Source: Methylobacterium sp. B4
GTDB taxonomy: Bacteria > Pseudomonadota > Alphaproteobacteria > Rhizobiales > Beijerinckiaceae
DNA length: 64,000 bases
Reading direction: 5' to 3'
Assembly (NCBI RefSeq): GCF_003201865.1
Contig: NZ_QJJJ01000001.1
Coordinates: 62,001-126,000, forward strand
A program made the position numbers and the translations under genes. The notes below the pieces were generated by a model. It ran no database searches, was not told where the DNA came from, and saw nothing but the letters and a program-made list of their open reading frames with translations. This document shows, piece after piece, positions 35,615-46,002 of the stretch. Within the stretch, counting starts at the first letter, position 1. Each line of letters opens with the position of its first letter.

Positions 35615-37617
35615 GAGCGCAGGCTGAGGCCGATTCCCCGCCGGTCCGGGAGCGGAGCGGCATCCGCCGGGGCGGCGGCCCGGTCCAGCGGCACGCCCGC
35701 CTTCTGGAGGTAATCGAGCACGGCCAGCGCCCGCGCCCGCGCGAGATCGGAGCCGGTCTCGGCCTTGGCAGCCTCGCTCGATTCGGGCTTGGCGGCGTCG
35801 GTTTTGCCTTCGCTCTCGCCCTTGGCGTCCTTCTGGCCGCTCTCGTCCTTGGCTGCGGTGGCCGCCGGCTTGCCGGCCGGCTTGGCTTTGCGGTCCTTGG
35901 CAGATTTCGCCGGCGGCTTCGGCGCCGTTTCCTTCGCCGCCTCGTCGGCGACCGGATCGGGCCGCGCTTCCAGCTTGGCGCCGGGCGGGTCGAGATGGCC
36001 GACGACCTCGAGGCGTTCACCCGGACAGGCTCGGGCGAGTGCTGCCACGGCGTCGAGCACGGGATAGAATTCGGGCGCCAGGGCCGCGCTGCCCGGCGCA
36101 AAGCGCAGGGGCTGCGCCGTGCGCTCGGCGAGGCGGCGTCCGCATTCCCGCGGATCGGTCGCCGCGATCGGCGTCTCGCCCGAGGTGACCGCGACCGATG
36201 TGCTCCAGCCCGCCGGCACCGCCTGCGGCAGCGAGCGGTTCAGGCGGGCGGCACTCTTGGGATAGAGGCTGGTGCCGGTCAGGCGCAGGCCGGTGCCGGT
36301 GAGCGTCAACTCTCCGCTCGCCAGCGTCGAGAGCGGGTCGATGCCCGCCGCGGCCGCCGCCGCGAGGCCGGCCGGCGCCCCGTCGGCGAGCCGGGTGCGG
36401 TCGTGGATCGTCTCGCGGAAGAATCGCGGGCTCAGCCGGGCCAGCAGGACCTCCCGGGTCGCCCGATCGGGAAGATGTCCGCTCAGGGTGACGCTGTCGG
36501 CGCCGCGCCGGATGCGCAGGACGTAGGGCACGATCGGCCGGGCGGTGAGCGCGACCCGGCCCGCCGCGACTCCTGCGGGCCGCCCGTCGCGCATCAGCGC
36601 CTCGACCTCGCCGACCGCGCCGGCATCGAGGGCGTTGCCCTCGACCGTGGCGGTCCCGGCCTCGAAGGCGACGCGGCCCTCGTGCAGCAGCCCGGCGAGC
36701 CGGAGCACGAAGCGGGTGAGTGCGGTGCCGTCGATGCCGGGGGGCAGGCCGCGGGCGTCGCGCATCCGGTCGTCGATCGCCGCGCCCTCCGCGGCCTCCG
36801 CTGCGGCGGCGCGAATCTCCTCGCGGGCGGTTCCGGAGGCGACGTAACCGTTCAGCTCCAGGCTGCCGTCCGTCCGGCGTGAAACGGCGAATCGGAAATC
36901 CTCGACCGTCGGCGGCAGGATCTCGACCGTGCCGAGGCTGTAGCCCTGGGGCGGGTTGGCGAGCGCCGTGCGCAGGGCATCGTAGGCGGCCAGACTCGCC
37001 GCCTCGCCGCGGATCGAGATGACGGTGTCGTTGAGGGTGGCGACGGCGCCGGTGGTGAGATCCTGCAGCCGCTCGACCGCGAAGGCGGCCGCGTCGGGGA
37101 AGTCCCGCGGCGCACCCCGGGCGGCCCGGGCCCGGTCGTCCAGGGACGCCGCGCGCGGCAGGGCCGGCTTCAGGCGCTGGGCCAATTCGAAGGCGCCGAC
37201 CTCGGCCGGGCGGCTGCCCTTGGCTTCGAGGCGGTCGGCGGCCGGACGCTCCACGGACCAGACGAAGGGCGAGACCTCCTCGATCACGCCGGTGCGGTCG
37301 GTCAGCCGGCGCCGGCCCTCGATCCGGGCGAGCCGGTCAAGTGCGGCGTCGCGCTGGGCTGCCTCGGGCGCCTCGCCCGCGGCGATCAAGTCGCGGCCCT
37401 CGACCGAGACGCGCAGCCAGGGCTCGGGCTGGCCCTCGCCGGTCGCGGCGACGATCTCCGCCGCCTGCCGCTGCAGGCTCTCGGAGAGACGCGGCGTGCC
37501 GAGATGCGCCGCGGCGCCGATCAGGGCGAGGACGGGAAGGCCGGCGATCCAGCCGAGGCGGACCAGGCGGCGCGCGGGCGGTCGGGGCGGTGCGGAGTGG
37601 GACGATGGAGTGGACAA
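35611..37617 (-). CDS. Membrane-anchored OmpA-family protein with BON-like repeats
   Basis: A 668-residue protein. An N-terminal anchor (LGWIAGLPVLALIGAAAHLG) is followed by several BON-like repeats (VSVEGRDLIAAGEAPEA; ISIRGEAASLAAYDAL; VTLSGHLPDRATREVLLARL). A C-terminal OmpA-type peptidoglycan-binding domain (LRFAPGSAALAPEFYPVLDAVA ... EVVGHLDPPG) ends in ARALAVLDYLQKAGV. A Lys/Ala/Glu-rich block of about 65 residues is inserted inside this domain (about 560-625). The start is TTG at 37617 with GAGG about 10 bases upstream. It likely links the inner membrane to the cell wall. Confidence 0.8.
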   Translation of the reverse strand: MSTPSSHSAPPRPPARRLVRLGWIAGLPVLALIGAAAHLGTPRLSESLQRQAAEIVAATGEGQPEPWLRVSVEGRDLIAAGEAPEAAQRDAALDRLARIEGRRRLTDRTGVIEEVSPFVWSVERPAADRLEAKGSRPAEVGAFELAQRLKPALPRAASLDDRARAARGAPRDFPDAAAFAVERLQDLTTGAVATLNDTVISIRGEAASLAAYDALRTALANPPQGYSLGTVEILPPTVEDFRFAVSRRTDGSLELNGYVASGTAREEIRAAAAEAAEGAAIDDRMRDARGLPPGIDGTALTRFVLRLAGLLHEGRVAFEAGTATVEGNALDAGAVGEVEALMRDGRPAGVAAGRVALTARPIVPYVLRIRRGADSVTLSGHLPDRATREVLLARLSPRFFRETIHDRTRLADGAPAGLAAAAAAGIDPLSTLASGELTLTGTGLRLTGTSLYPKSAARLNRSLPQAVPAGWSTSVAVTSGETPIAATDPRECGRRLAERTAQPLRFAPGSAALAPEFYPVLDAVAALARACPGERLEVVGHLDPPGAKLEARPDPVADEAAKETAPKPPAKSAKDRKAKPAGKPAATAAKDESGQKDAKGESEGKTDAAKPESSEAAKAETGSDLARARALAVLDYLQKAGVPLDRAAAPADAAPLPDRRGIGLSLRS

Positions 37618-37774
37618 GGAGACGCGACCTCGCTCGGCCCGCAGAAGACCGCGCCATCGGGGCGCTTTGAAGGCCGCCGGGCGGTCTTGCCGACCCCCTC
37701 ATACCGGGACCATCCGCGCCGTCCGAGACCGCCACGGAGCGGGCGAAGTCCGGTCCGTTCGGGGCCCTGCGCAT

Positions 37775-37800
37775 AAAAAACCCCGGCCTCGCGGCCGGGG
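37775..37800 (-). terminator. Rho-independent terminator of the porin gene
   Basis: On the minus strand CCCCGGCC, loop GCGA, GGCCGGGG is followed directly by six T. It lies 90 bases past the porin stop. Confidence 0.88.
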
Positions 37801-37889
37801 TCTGGAAGGTGTCGGTCGTTGGTGGTCTCCGCACCCGGCGGAAGACCGGTCGTTTGGAACGGCAGGTGCGAGACCTGCCGTATCACGTC

Positions 37890-39557
37890 TTAGAAGTCGC
37901 GCTGCACCCGGAAGCGGGCCTGGAACACGTCCTGGCTGCTGACGGTGCGGGTCGGGATCTGGTTGGCGCCGGTGCCGGTGAAGCCACCCTTGTCGCCGTC
38001 GGAGACGCGGCCGCTCTTGACGCCCGTCCGGATGTACTGGCCCTCGACACCGATATCGAGATCCTTGACCGGCGACCAGATCAGGCTCGCGCCGGTGACG
38101 ACTTGGTAGGTGTCGCGCAGCGACTGGCTGAGGTTATAGCCGAGGCCGTTGGTGAGGTAGGAGGGCGGCGCGATCGTCGACGGGCTGCCGACGATGGCGT
38201 TGGCCTGGCTGGTGGCCTGGCGGGCACCCTCGGAGAACCAGATCTCGCCGTAGCTGCCGTAGAAGGCCGAGCGCCATTCCGGCGACCAGTAGTGGAGGTA
38301 CGAGGCCACCGCCGTGAAGCTGTTGGAGAGCTCCAGCCGGCCCGTCAGCGGGTTCACGATCGCGTCGGCGAGGTACTGGTTGAAGGGGTTGCCGGCATAG
38401 ACCGAGGCGTTGCTGAGGTAGCCGGCGGTGAAGCGGTTGATGCCGGTGTAGAACGAGGCACCCTCGCCGTACGAACCCTGGAGGTAGATGCCATCGCCCG
38501 GGGCGATGAAGGGCAGGTTGAACTTCACGCCACCCTGAACCGCCCAGCCGTACTCGGTCTGGCCGACGCCGCTGATGCCGCGCGCGGCCAGCAGAGCCTG
38601 GGTTCCTGCGGCGCTGATGGTGCCGAGACCTGCGGCGGAGAGCGTGTTGAGGAAGCCGCCGGTGTTGATCTCGCGCACGGCGGCGGAGAGCTGAGCCGAA
38701 CCCCACGGAGCGTCGTAGCGCAGCGAGCCGACGAAGTCGGGCAGGCGCGAGCGCTGCACGGCGTCGATGAAGGCAACCGAGGTGGCGTTGCCGATGGCGT
38801 CGGTGCTGAGGATGATCGGGGTCGGAGCGGTGGTGAGGACCTGCGAGAGGGCACCCGCGCCCGCGCCCGCCGCCGCCGCCGGGACGGAGTCGGAGTAGAT
38901 CGGGTTCTTGCGGTAGTTCGGGTCTTCCATCGAGATCGTCGCGGACCAGCCCTCACCGAACTTCTGCGTGTAGGCGAGCAGGTTGGTGGACGGCAGATCG
39001 GAGCCCAGCGAGGAGCCGATGATCTCGTAGTCGTGGGCGTAGAAGTCGTAGAACGAGGAGGCGCGACCGGCGGTCAGGCCGGCGAACTGCACGAACGCCT
39101 TGTCGACGTTGATGAAGTTCTGGATGCGGCCGAACGCGTCCTGGCCGGTGCCGGAGAAGGCGTTGCCGCTGCGCAGGTTCGTGCCGGAGGAGATCTTGGT
39201 GTTGCCCGTGCGGCTGGCGGCGTCGAGGCGCAGGAAGGCGCGCAGGGTGCCGTAGCCGGTCTGGGTGCGGGCGTCGAAGTTGAAGCGCGCCAGGCCGATG
39301 AAGCCCGAGAGGTCGCCGCCGCCGACAACGCGACGGTTGTCGCTGCCGATGTAGCCGTACTCGGCACGGGCGCGGCCCGAGACGCGCAGGCAGGTGTCGG
39401 TGCCGGGGATGTAGAAGAAGCCAGCGCCGTAGGCGGTGCAGACCCGGACGTACTCGATCGGAACGGCCTTCTTAACCGGCAGGTCGGCGGCCTGAGCCCC
39501 ACCCGCGATGGTCAGCCCTGCCGCCGATCCGAGGAGAAGGCTCTTGACGAGCTTCAT
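37890..39557 (-). CDS. Alphaproteobacterial porin (porin_2 family)
   Basis: A 555-residue outer-membrane beta-barrel. A signal peptide (MKLVKSLLLGSAAGLTIAGGAQA) is followed by ADLPVKKAVPIEYVRVCTAYGAGFFYIPGTDTCLRVSGRARAEYGY, the family hallmark with two cysteines. The protein ends in VFQARFRVQRDF with a C-terminal Phe, as expected for barrel insertion. Relatives include Brucella Omp2b and other general diffusion porins. The ATG at 39557 has GGAGGG 8 bases upstream, a very strong ribosome-binding site that fits high expression. Confidence 0.94.
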   Translation of the reverse strand: MKLVKSLLLGSAAGLTIAGGAQAADLPVKKAVPIEYVRVCTAYGAGFFYIPGTDTCLRVSGRARAEYGYIGSDNRRVVGGGDLSGFIGLARFNFDARTQTGYGTLRAFLRLDAASRTGNTKISSGTNLRSGNAFSGTGQDAFGRIQNFINVDKAFVQFAGLTAGRASSFYDFYAHDYEIIGSSLGSDLPSTNLLAYTQKFGEGWSATISMEDPNYRKNPIYSDSVPAAAAGAGAGALSQVLTTAPTPIILSTDAIGNATSVAFIDAVQRSRLPDFVGSLRYDAPWGSAQLSAAVREINTGGFLNTLSAAGLGTISAAGTQALLAARGISGVGQTEYGWAVQGGVKFNLPFIAPGDGIYLQGSYGEGASFYTGINRFTAGYLSNASVYAGNPFNQYLADAIVNPLTGRLELSNSFTAVASYLHYWSPEWRSAFYGSYGEIWFSEGARQATSQANAIVGSPSTIAPPSYLTNGLGYNLSQSLRDTYQVVTGASLIWSPVKDLDIGVEGQYIRTGVKSGRVSDGDKGGFTGTGANQIPTRTVSSQDVFQARFRVQRDF

Positions 39558-39907
39558 GATGAACCCTCCAGAAGTTTCGAGACCCGTGAGACCGGACTTG
39601 TTTTGGAGGAGCGCTCACCGTCCCGTGCGCGGCCCAACCCGTCCTGTGTCTCCTGGTGCCCGGGCCGCCCCGCGGTGGGGTCGGTCAGGCTCGCGGCGGG
39701 GTTGCCCGTCCGCAGCGGCACCATGGGCGAGCGTTGCCGTACGGGCAACAGAGATGACTGTCTTTGGGGCGTTACAAAGAGGCTTCGACGGCAGCTGTTG
39801 CAGCGTCGCAACTTAATCCGGCCCGCCGGGAAAATGTTTTCCCCATAATGAGCCGGTTAAAGACCGGCTTTGCCCGGAGATCTGCATCGAGATCGGCGAG
39901 ACGGGGC
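39558..39907. other. 350-bp porin upstream region with inverted repeats
   Basis: No gene. GTTGCCGTACGGGCAAC (39733-39749) has 6-bp arms, and another GTTGCCCGT at 39701-39709 can pair with ACGGGCAAC at 39741-39749. The section 39760-39850 is AT-richer. AGCCGGT-TAAAG-ACCGGCT (39851-39869) is a 7-bp hairpin 39 bases past the ABC-F stop, a possible weak terminator. The porin promoter must lie here. Confidence 0.55.
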
Positions 39908-41734
39908 TCAACCTTCCGCCGCCTCGCGCAGCATCTCCAGCGTCAACCAGCGCTCCTCGGCCGCCGCGAGTTCCGTCTCCGCAGCGCCCAGCATCGCGGT
40001 GGCCTTCTGGAACCGGCCCGCGTCGCGACCGTAGAGGCCGGGATCGGACAGCACCTCGCGCAGCTTGGCGATGCCTGCCTCGAGCTCGGCCATGCGGCCC
40101 GGCAGCGTCTTCAGTTCGTGCTGCTCCTTGAAGCCGAGCTTGGTTCGGCTCGCGGCCGGCGCCGCCCGGGCGGACTTCTCCCGCGGCTCGGCCCGATCAC
40201 GGGAGGGCTTGCTCTCCTTCGAATCGCTGCGTGCCTCCACCCCGCGCCCGCGCTGGGCCAGCATGTCGGAATAGCCGCCGGCATACTCGACCCAGCGCCC
40301 CTCCCCCTCGCTCACCAGCACGCTGCCGGCCACGCGGTCGAGGAAGTCGCGGTCGTGGCTCACCAGGATCAGGGTGCCCGCGTAGTCGCCCAGCATCTCC
40401 TGCAGCAGGTCGAGGGTTTCGAGGTCGAGGTCGTTGGTCGGCTCGTCGAGCACGAGCAGGTTCGAGGCCTGGGCGAGCGCCCGGGCGATCAGGAGGCGGT
40501 TGCGCTCGCCGCCGGAGAGCACGCTCACGGGCGTGCGCGCCTGCTCGGGGGTGAACAGGAAGTCCTTCAGATAGCCGATCACGTGGCGGCTGCGCCCGCC
40601 CACCGTGACGCTGTCGCCGCGCCCGCCGGTGAGCACCTCCGTCACGGTGGCGCTCGGCTCCAGCACGGCGCGGGCCTGATCGAGATGGACCATGTTGAGG
40701 CCGGTGCCGAGGCGCATCTCGCCCGAATCGGGCGCGAGCGCACCGGTGAGCAGGTTGATGAGCGTGGTCTTGCCGGCCCCGTTCGGGCCGACGATGCCGA
40801 GCCGGTCGCCGCGCAGGACGCGCAGGGTCAGGTCGTTGACGATCCGGCGCTCGCCGTAGGATTTCGAGACCTGGCGCGCCTCCGCAATCAGCGTGCCCGA
40901 GGCCTCGCCCTCGGAAGCCGACAGCACCGCCTGCCCCACGGGGCGCCGGTGCTCGCGGCTCTTCTTGCGAAGATCCTGAAGGTCCGAGAGGCGGCGCACG
41001 TTGCGCTTGCGCCGGGCGGTGACGCCGTAGCGCAGCCAGTGCTCCTCGTCGGCGATCTTGCGGTCGAGCTTGTGCTTGTCCCGCTCCTCCTCCTCGAAGA
41101 AGGCGTCGCGCCACGCCTCGAAGCTGGAAAAACCCTGCTCGATCCGCCGCGTCACACCCCGGTCGAGCCAGACGGTGGCCCGCGAGAGGGCCGAGAGGAA
41201 GCGGCGGTCGTGGCTGATGAGGACCAGCGCCGAGCGCGTGCGCTTCAATTCCGTCTCGAGCCACTCGATGGCGGGAAGGTCGAGATGGTTGGTGGGCTCG
41301 TCGAGCAGCAGGATGTCGGGCTCGGGCGCCAGCGCCTGGGCGAGCGCGGTCCGGCGCCCCTCGCCGCCGGAGAGCCGGCGGGGATCCTCGGTGCCGTCGA
41401 GGCCGAGGCTCTCCAGCAGGTAGCGGGCGCGATGGGCGTCGTCGCCGGGTGCGAGGCCGGCCTCCACGAAGGCGAGCGTGGTCTCGAACCCTGAAAAATC
41501 CGGTTCCTGGGCGAGGTAGCGGATCGTGGTGCCGGGCTGGACGAAGCGCACGGCGCGGTCCGGCTCGACGAGGCCGGCGGCGATGCGCATCAGGGTGGAC
41601 TTGCCCGAGCCGTTGCGGCCGACGAGGCAGGTGCGTTCACCCGGCGCGATGGTCAGGTCCGCCCGCTCGATCAGCGGGGTACCGCCGAAGGTGAGTGCGA
41701 CGTCCTGGAGGGTGAGAAGGGGTGTGACGGCCAT
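39908..41734 (-). CDS. ABC-F family ATPase (Uup-like)
   Basis: A 608-residue soluble protein with two ABC domains: Walker A GRNGSGKST (about 39-47) and GPNGAGKTT, signatures LSGGEGRRTALA and LSGGERNRLLIA, and Walker B ILLLDEPTNHLD and LVLDEPTNDLD. An inter-domain linker (DEEHWLRYGVTARRKRNVRRL) and a C-terminal coiled coil (LPGRMAELEAGIAKLREVLSD) are typical of Uup. These proteins act on ribosomes or branched DNA, not in transport. The ATG at 41734 follows a GGAGGGTGAGAA-like region on its other side only weakly. It is downstream of the Pro-rich gene. Confidence 0.93.
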   Translation of the reverse strand: MAVTPLLTLQDVALTFGGTPLIERADLTIAPGERTCLVGRNGSGKSTLMRIAAGLVEPDRAVRFVQPGTTIRYLAQEPDFSGFETTLAFVEAGLAPGDDAHRARYLLESLGLDGTEDPRRLSGGEGRRTALAQALAPEPDILLLDEPTNHLDLPAIEWLETELKRTRSALVLISHDRRFLSALSRATVWLDRGVTRRIEQGFSSFEAWRDAFFEEEERDKHKLDRKIADEEHWLRYGVTARRKRNVRRLSDLQDLRKKSREHRRPVGQAVLSASEGEASGTLIAEARQVSKSYGERRIVNDLTLRVLRGDRLGIVGPNGAGKTTLINLLTGALAPDSGEMRLGTGLNMVHLDQARAVLEPSATVTEVLTGGRGDSVTVGGRSRHVIGYLKDFLFTPEQARTPVSVLSGGERNRLLIARALAQASNLLVLDEPTNDLDLETLDLLQEMLGDYAGTLILVSHDRDFLDRVAGSVLVSEGEGRWVEYAGGYSDMLAQRGRGVEARSDSKESKPSRDRAEPREKSARAAPAASRTKLGFKEQHELKTLPGRMAELEAGIAKLREVLSDPGLYGRDAGRFQKATAMLGAAETELAAAEERWLTLEMLREAAEG

Positions 41735-41774
41735 GGCGGGCTTATGGCAGCCGCCGGGGTCGGGAACAATCGAA

Positions 41775-41798
41775 GCGGGGGCCTTGGATGGCCCCCGC
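41775..41798 (-). terminator. Terminator-like hairpin after the proline-rich gene
   Basis: GCGGGGGCC, loop ATCCAA (minus strand), GGCCCCCGC: 9-bp stem 12 bases past the stop at 41810, followed on the minus strand by TTCGATTGTT, moderately T-rich. Confidence 0.6.
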
Positions 41799-41809
41799 CT
41801 TTCGGATCG

Positions 41810-42037
41810 TCAGGCGATCGGGTTGGCCGGGCCTGTCGGCGTCGAATCCGGCATGCCGGGGCTCTCGACCGGAATCTCTGTCGGCGTCTCGCCCGGCGCT
41901 TCGGCGGGCGTCCCACCGGGGATCTCCGGGCCGGGGCCGGGCTCGGGCACCTGCGGCGCGTCGGGCGTGGCGGGGCCGGGGCTCGGGGTTTCCGGTCCGG
42001 GCACGGGGGATTCCGGAATCTGTCCGGGATTGGCCAT
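41810..42037 (-). CDS. Proline-rich small protein
   Basis: A 75-residue, low-complexity protein with Pro/Glu/Gly/Thr repeats (PGPETPSPGP, PEPGPGPEIPGG, GETPTEIPVESPG) and no signal peptide, Cys, Lys or aromatic residue. GAGGTG precedes the ATG at 42037 by about 9 bases. The hairpin downstream supports it being a separate transcript. The function is unknown; similar small acidic Pro-rich proteins occur in Methylobacterium, by memory only. Confidence 0.6.
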   Translation of the reverse strand: MANPGQIPESPVPGPETPSPGPATPDAPQVPEPGPGPEIPGGTPAEAPGETPTEIPVESPGMPDSTPTGPANPIA

Positions 42038-42111
42038 GGAGACGCACCTCGCTGGCGGCGGCCACCGTGCCGCCGCCCCTCGCCAACGGAGGCTGCCGCG
42101 CGGGGTTCCCG

Positions 42112-42429
42112 CTACTTCTTGGTCAGGAGGAGATTGTTGCCTTCCTTGCCGACGATCTTCTGGATCTTCTGGGCGAACATCGAGAGCAGCAGCGGCATCC
42201 GCACCTCGACGCGCACGATGTCCTGGCCGACGTCGATCTGGCCGTCCACGGTCTGGGCGAGCGCGGTGACGGAATAGTCGAGGCGGTCGCCGGTCCAGTT
42301 CAGCGCATTGATGGTGATGCCGCTCCTGCCCAGGGCGTCGCGAACCTTCACGGTGCCCTCGTCGATCCGCCGCCGGGCCTCCTCGCGGCCGAGTTCATGC
42401 GGAATCTCGACCACCATCGGCTTCGCCAT
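42112..42429 (-). CDS. Polyhydroxyalkanoic acid system family protein
   Basis: A 105-residue protein of the PHA-system family (putative PHA granule-region protein). VVEIPHELGREEARRRID, WTGDRLDYSVTALAQTVDGQIDVGQD and VRVEVRMPLLLSMFAQKIQKIV are the family segments. The role is unproven; no PHA synthase or phasin is nearby. The ATG at 42429 gives MAKPMVVEIPHEL; the frame extends further upstream without similarity. Confidence 0.82.
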   Translation of the reverse strand: MAKPMVVEIPHELGREEARRRIDEGTVKVRDALGRSGITINALNWTGDRLDYSVTALAQTVDGQIDVGQDIVRVEVRMPLLLSMFAQKIQKIVGKEGNNLLLTKK

Positions 42430-42555
42430 CGTACGCCCTCTGTTCATCGCACGCGGCCCGAGGCGGTTGCCGCCCCGGGCCTTCATCGACCGTAAGATGA
42501 TTATGGGAAGGGCTCGGTTCCCCGGCAACGTCTCCGTGCCATCCAGGATCTGAGT

Positions 42556-42577
42556 GTCGTGCGCTTCAGCGCACGAC
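42556..42577 (-). other. Perfect hairpin beyond the RlpA gene, partly copying its 3' end
   Basis: GTCGTGCGC, loop TGAA, GCGCACGAC (minus strand): 9-bp stem. GCGCTTCAGCGCACGACGTTG (42562-42581 approx.) almost repeats GCGCTTCAGCGCACCACGTTG over the end of rlpA, so the element may have arisen by duplication of the gene terminus. No T-run follows. Confidence 0.5.
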
Positions 42578-42604
42578 GTTGCCGGGGCCTGCGCGTTGCG
42601 CGCT

Positions 42605-42952
42605 TCAGCGCACCACGTTGAGCGAGACGTAGCTCGTGCCCGACATGCCGATGGCGCGGGCGGAGCCGCGAGCAAGGTCGATCACACGGCCGCCGACGAA
42701 GGGACCCCGGTCGTTGATGCGCACCACCACGGAGCGGCCGTTGGCGCGGTTCGTCACGCGCACGCGGGTGCCGAAGGGCAGGTGGCGGTGAGCGGCGGTG
42801 TATCCGTTCGGGTTGAACCGCTCGCCGTTGGCCGTCTTGCGGCCGCTTCCGTACCAGGAGGCTTGGCCGCTCTGGGCCTGGGCGGGCAGCGCGACGAACG
42901 CGCCGATGACGGTGGCGAGGCAGACGGCAACGGACCGGTTGGTGACCTTCAT
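42605..42952 (-). CDS. RlpA-like septal ring lytic transglycosylase
   Basis: A 115-residue exported double-psi beta-barrel protein. A signal peptide ([17 protein letters not shown]) is followed by [36 protein letters not shown] and [39 protein letters not shown] and NDRGPF are the RlpA hallmarks with the catalytic Asp/His. The SPOR domain of longer RlpA proteins is absent. The ATG at 42952 starts the signal peptide; the open frame begins 23 codons upstream. Confidence 0.88.
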   Translation of the reverse strand: MKVTNRSVAVCLATVIGAFVALPAQAQSGQASWYGSGRKTANGERFNPNGYTAAHRHLPFGTRVRVTNRANGRSVVVRINDRGPFVGGRVIDLARGSARAIGMSGTSYVSLNVVR

Positions 42953-44577
<1,625 letters not shown>

Positions 44578-44592
44578 TTTTTCTCTGGGTTT

Positions 44593-44635
44593 CGAAAGGA
44601 CGAGTCCTTTCGCGGGTGCAGGGCCGTGCCCTGCA
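44593..44635. terminator. Paired hairpins between convergent ccrM and mutY
   Basis: CGAAAGGAC-GA-GTCCTTTCG (44593-44612) and TGCAGGGC-CGT-GCCCTGCA (44617-44635) are two perfect 8-9 bp stems in the 68-bp gap. TTTTTCTC precedes them on the plus strand, giving A-rich/T-rich flanks for either direction. A two-way terminator is likely, though the T-runs are weak. Confidence 0.55.
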
Positions 44636-44645
44636 TCTTCGCCGA

Positions 44646-45866
44646 CTACCGCGTTCGAACCGGCTTGGGCGCCTTCTTGACGATCCGCGCCAGATCCGAG
44701 GGCCGCGACGAGGCGGGCTTCGGGATCGGCCCGCGCCGGGGCGGCGGCTCGGGCTCCGGCATCGTGGCGAGATCGGGCTCCCGGACCGGAGTCGCCGTCG
44801 GCGCAGGGACAGGCACCGGGCCGGCGAGTGCGTGGGCCAGCACCTTCTTCATGGCGCCCGGCAGGGGCTCGGCGTCGAGCGCGTCCCGGGGCGTGAAGCG
44901 CATGCCCTCCGGTGCCCGGGTCTCCGCGGCGACGCGGGCGAGGAACACCGTCAGTTCGAGCGGAAAATGCGTGAAGCCGTGCTTCACCACGCCGGGCAGG
45001 CGCTTCCAGCGGGCGTCGAGGGGCGCGTCGAGCAGGCCCTTGGCCGGATCGTAATCGGGCAGCCAAGCGCTGGTCGGCGGCTCGGCCATGGAGCCGAGCA
45101 GCCCTTCCGCCGGCCGCGTGCGCAGCAGAATCGCCCCGTCGCCGGCCCGAATGGCCACGAACGCCGCGCCCCTGCGCAAAATCCCCTTCTCCTTCTTCAC
45201 CTTGCGCGGAAACGTCTCCTGCAGACCCTCGGCCCGGGCGCGGCAGGGCGCCATCCAGGGGCAGAGCGCGCAAGCGGGACGCTTGGGCGTGCAGAGCGTC
45301 GCGCCGAGATCCATCAGCGCCTGCGCGAAATCGCCGGGCCGGTCGCGCGGCACGATCCCTTGCGTGAACAGGCGGATGGGCGCGCGGGCGGCCGGCAGCG
45401 GCGTCTCGATGGCGTGCAGGCGGCTCATCACCCGCTCGACATTGCCGTCGACCGCCGCCGCCGGCCGGTCGAAGGCGATGGCCGCGATGGCGCCGGCCGT
45501 GTAGGCGCCGACTCCCGGCAGCTTGCGCAAGCCCTCCTCGGTGTCGGGAAAGGCGCCGGCTGCCGCGACCAGCTTCGCGCAGGCGTGCAGGTTCCGGGCA
45601 CGCGAGTAGTATCCGAGGCCCGCCCAGGCCGACATCACCGCCTCCTCGGGCGCGGCGGCGAGCGCCGTCACGTCGGGAAACAGTCGCAGGAATTTCTCGA
45701 AGTAGGGCTTCACCGCCGTGACGGTGGTCTGCTGCAGCATCACCTCCGAGAGCCAGACCCGGTACGGGTCGGGCTGCTCGCCCGGAAGCGCCCGCCAGGG
45801 CAGCGCGCGGCGGTGGCGGTCGTACCAGACGAGGAGGTCTGCGGCCGAGGCGGCGTGCGCGGGCAT
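44646..45866 (-). CDS. mutY: A/G-specific adenine glycosylase
   Basis: A 406-residue base-excision enzyme removing A opposite 8-oxoG. The helix-hairpin-helix LPGVGAYTAGAIAAIAFD precedes the catalytic Asp region VDGNVERVMSRL. The [4Fe-4S] ligands occur in CTPKRPACALCPWMAPC (C-x6-C-x2-C-x5-C). A C-terminal Nudix-like domain reads 8-oxoG (GAILLRTRPAEGLLGSM). The final 55 residues are Pro/Lys-rich and beyond the family core. The ATG at 45866 gives a normal N-terminus. Confidence 0.95.
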   Translation of the reverse strand: MPAHAASAADLLVWYDRHRRALPWRALPGEQPDPYRVWLSEVMLQQTTVTAVKPYFEKFLRLFPDVTALAAAPEEAVMSAWAGLGYYSRARNLHACAKLVAAAGAFPDTEEGLRKLPGVGAYTAGAIAAIAFDRPAAAVDGNVERVMSRLHAIETPLPAARAPIRLFTQGIVPRDRPGDFAQALMDLGATLCTPKRPACALCPWMAPCRARAEGLQETFPRKVKKEKGILRRGAAFVAIRAGDGAILLRTRPAEGLLGSMAEPPTSAWLPDYDPAKGLLDAPLDARWKRLPGVVKHGFTHFPLELTVFLARVAAETRAPEGMRFTPRDALDAEPLPGAMKKVLAHALAGPVPVPAPTATPVREPDLATMPEPEPPPRRGPIPKPASSRPSDLARIVKKAPKPVRTR

Positions 45867-46002
45867 GGCCTGTCCATAGCGGCCCCGCGCGGGCGGAAAA
45901 AGCGGTTCGATCCGGCCGACCCTTGAGAAAAGTCGAGGTGTGCTGTCGGCTCCACGGCGGACGGTGCGTCCTTGATCGGCAAACCCGGAGAAGGAGCAGG
46001 AT

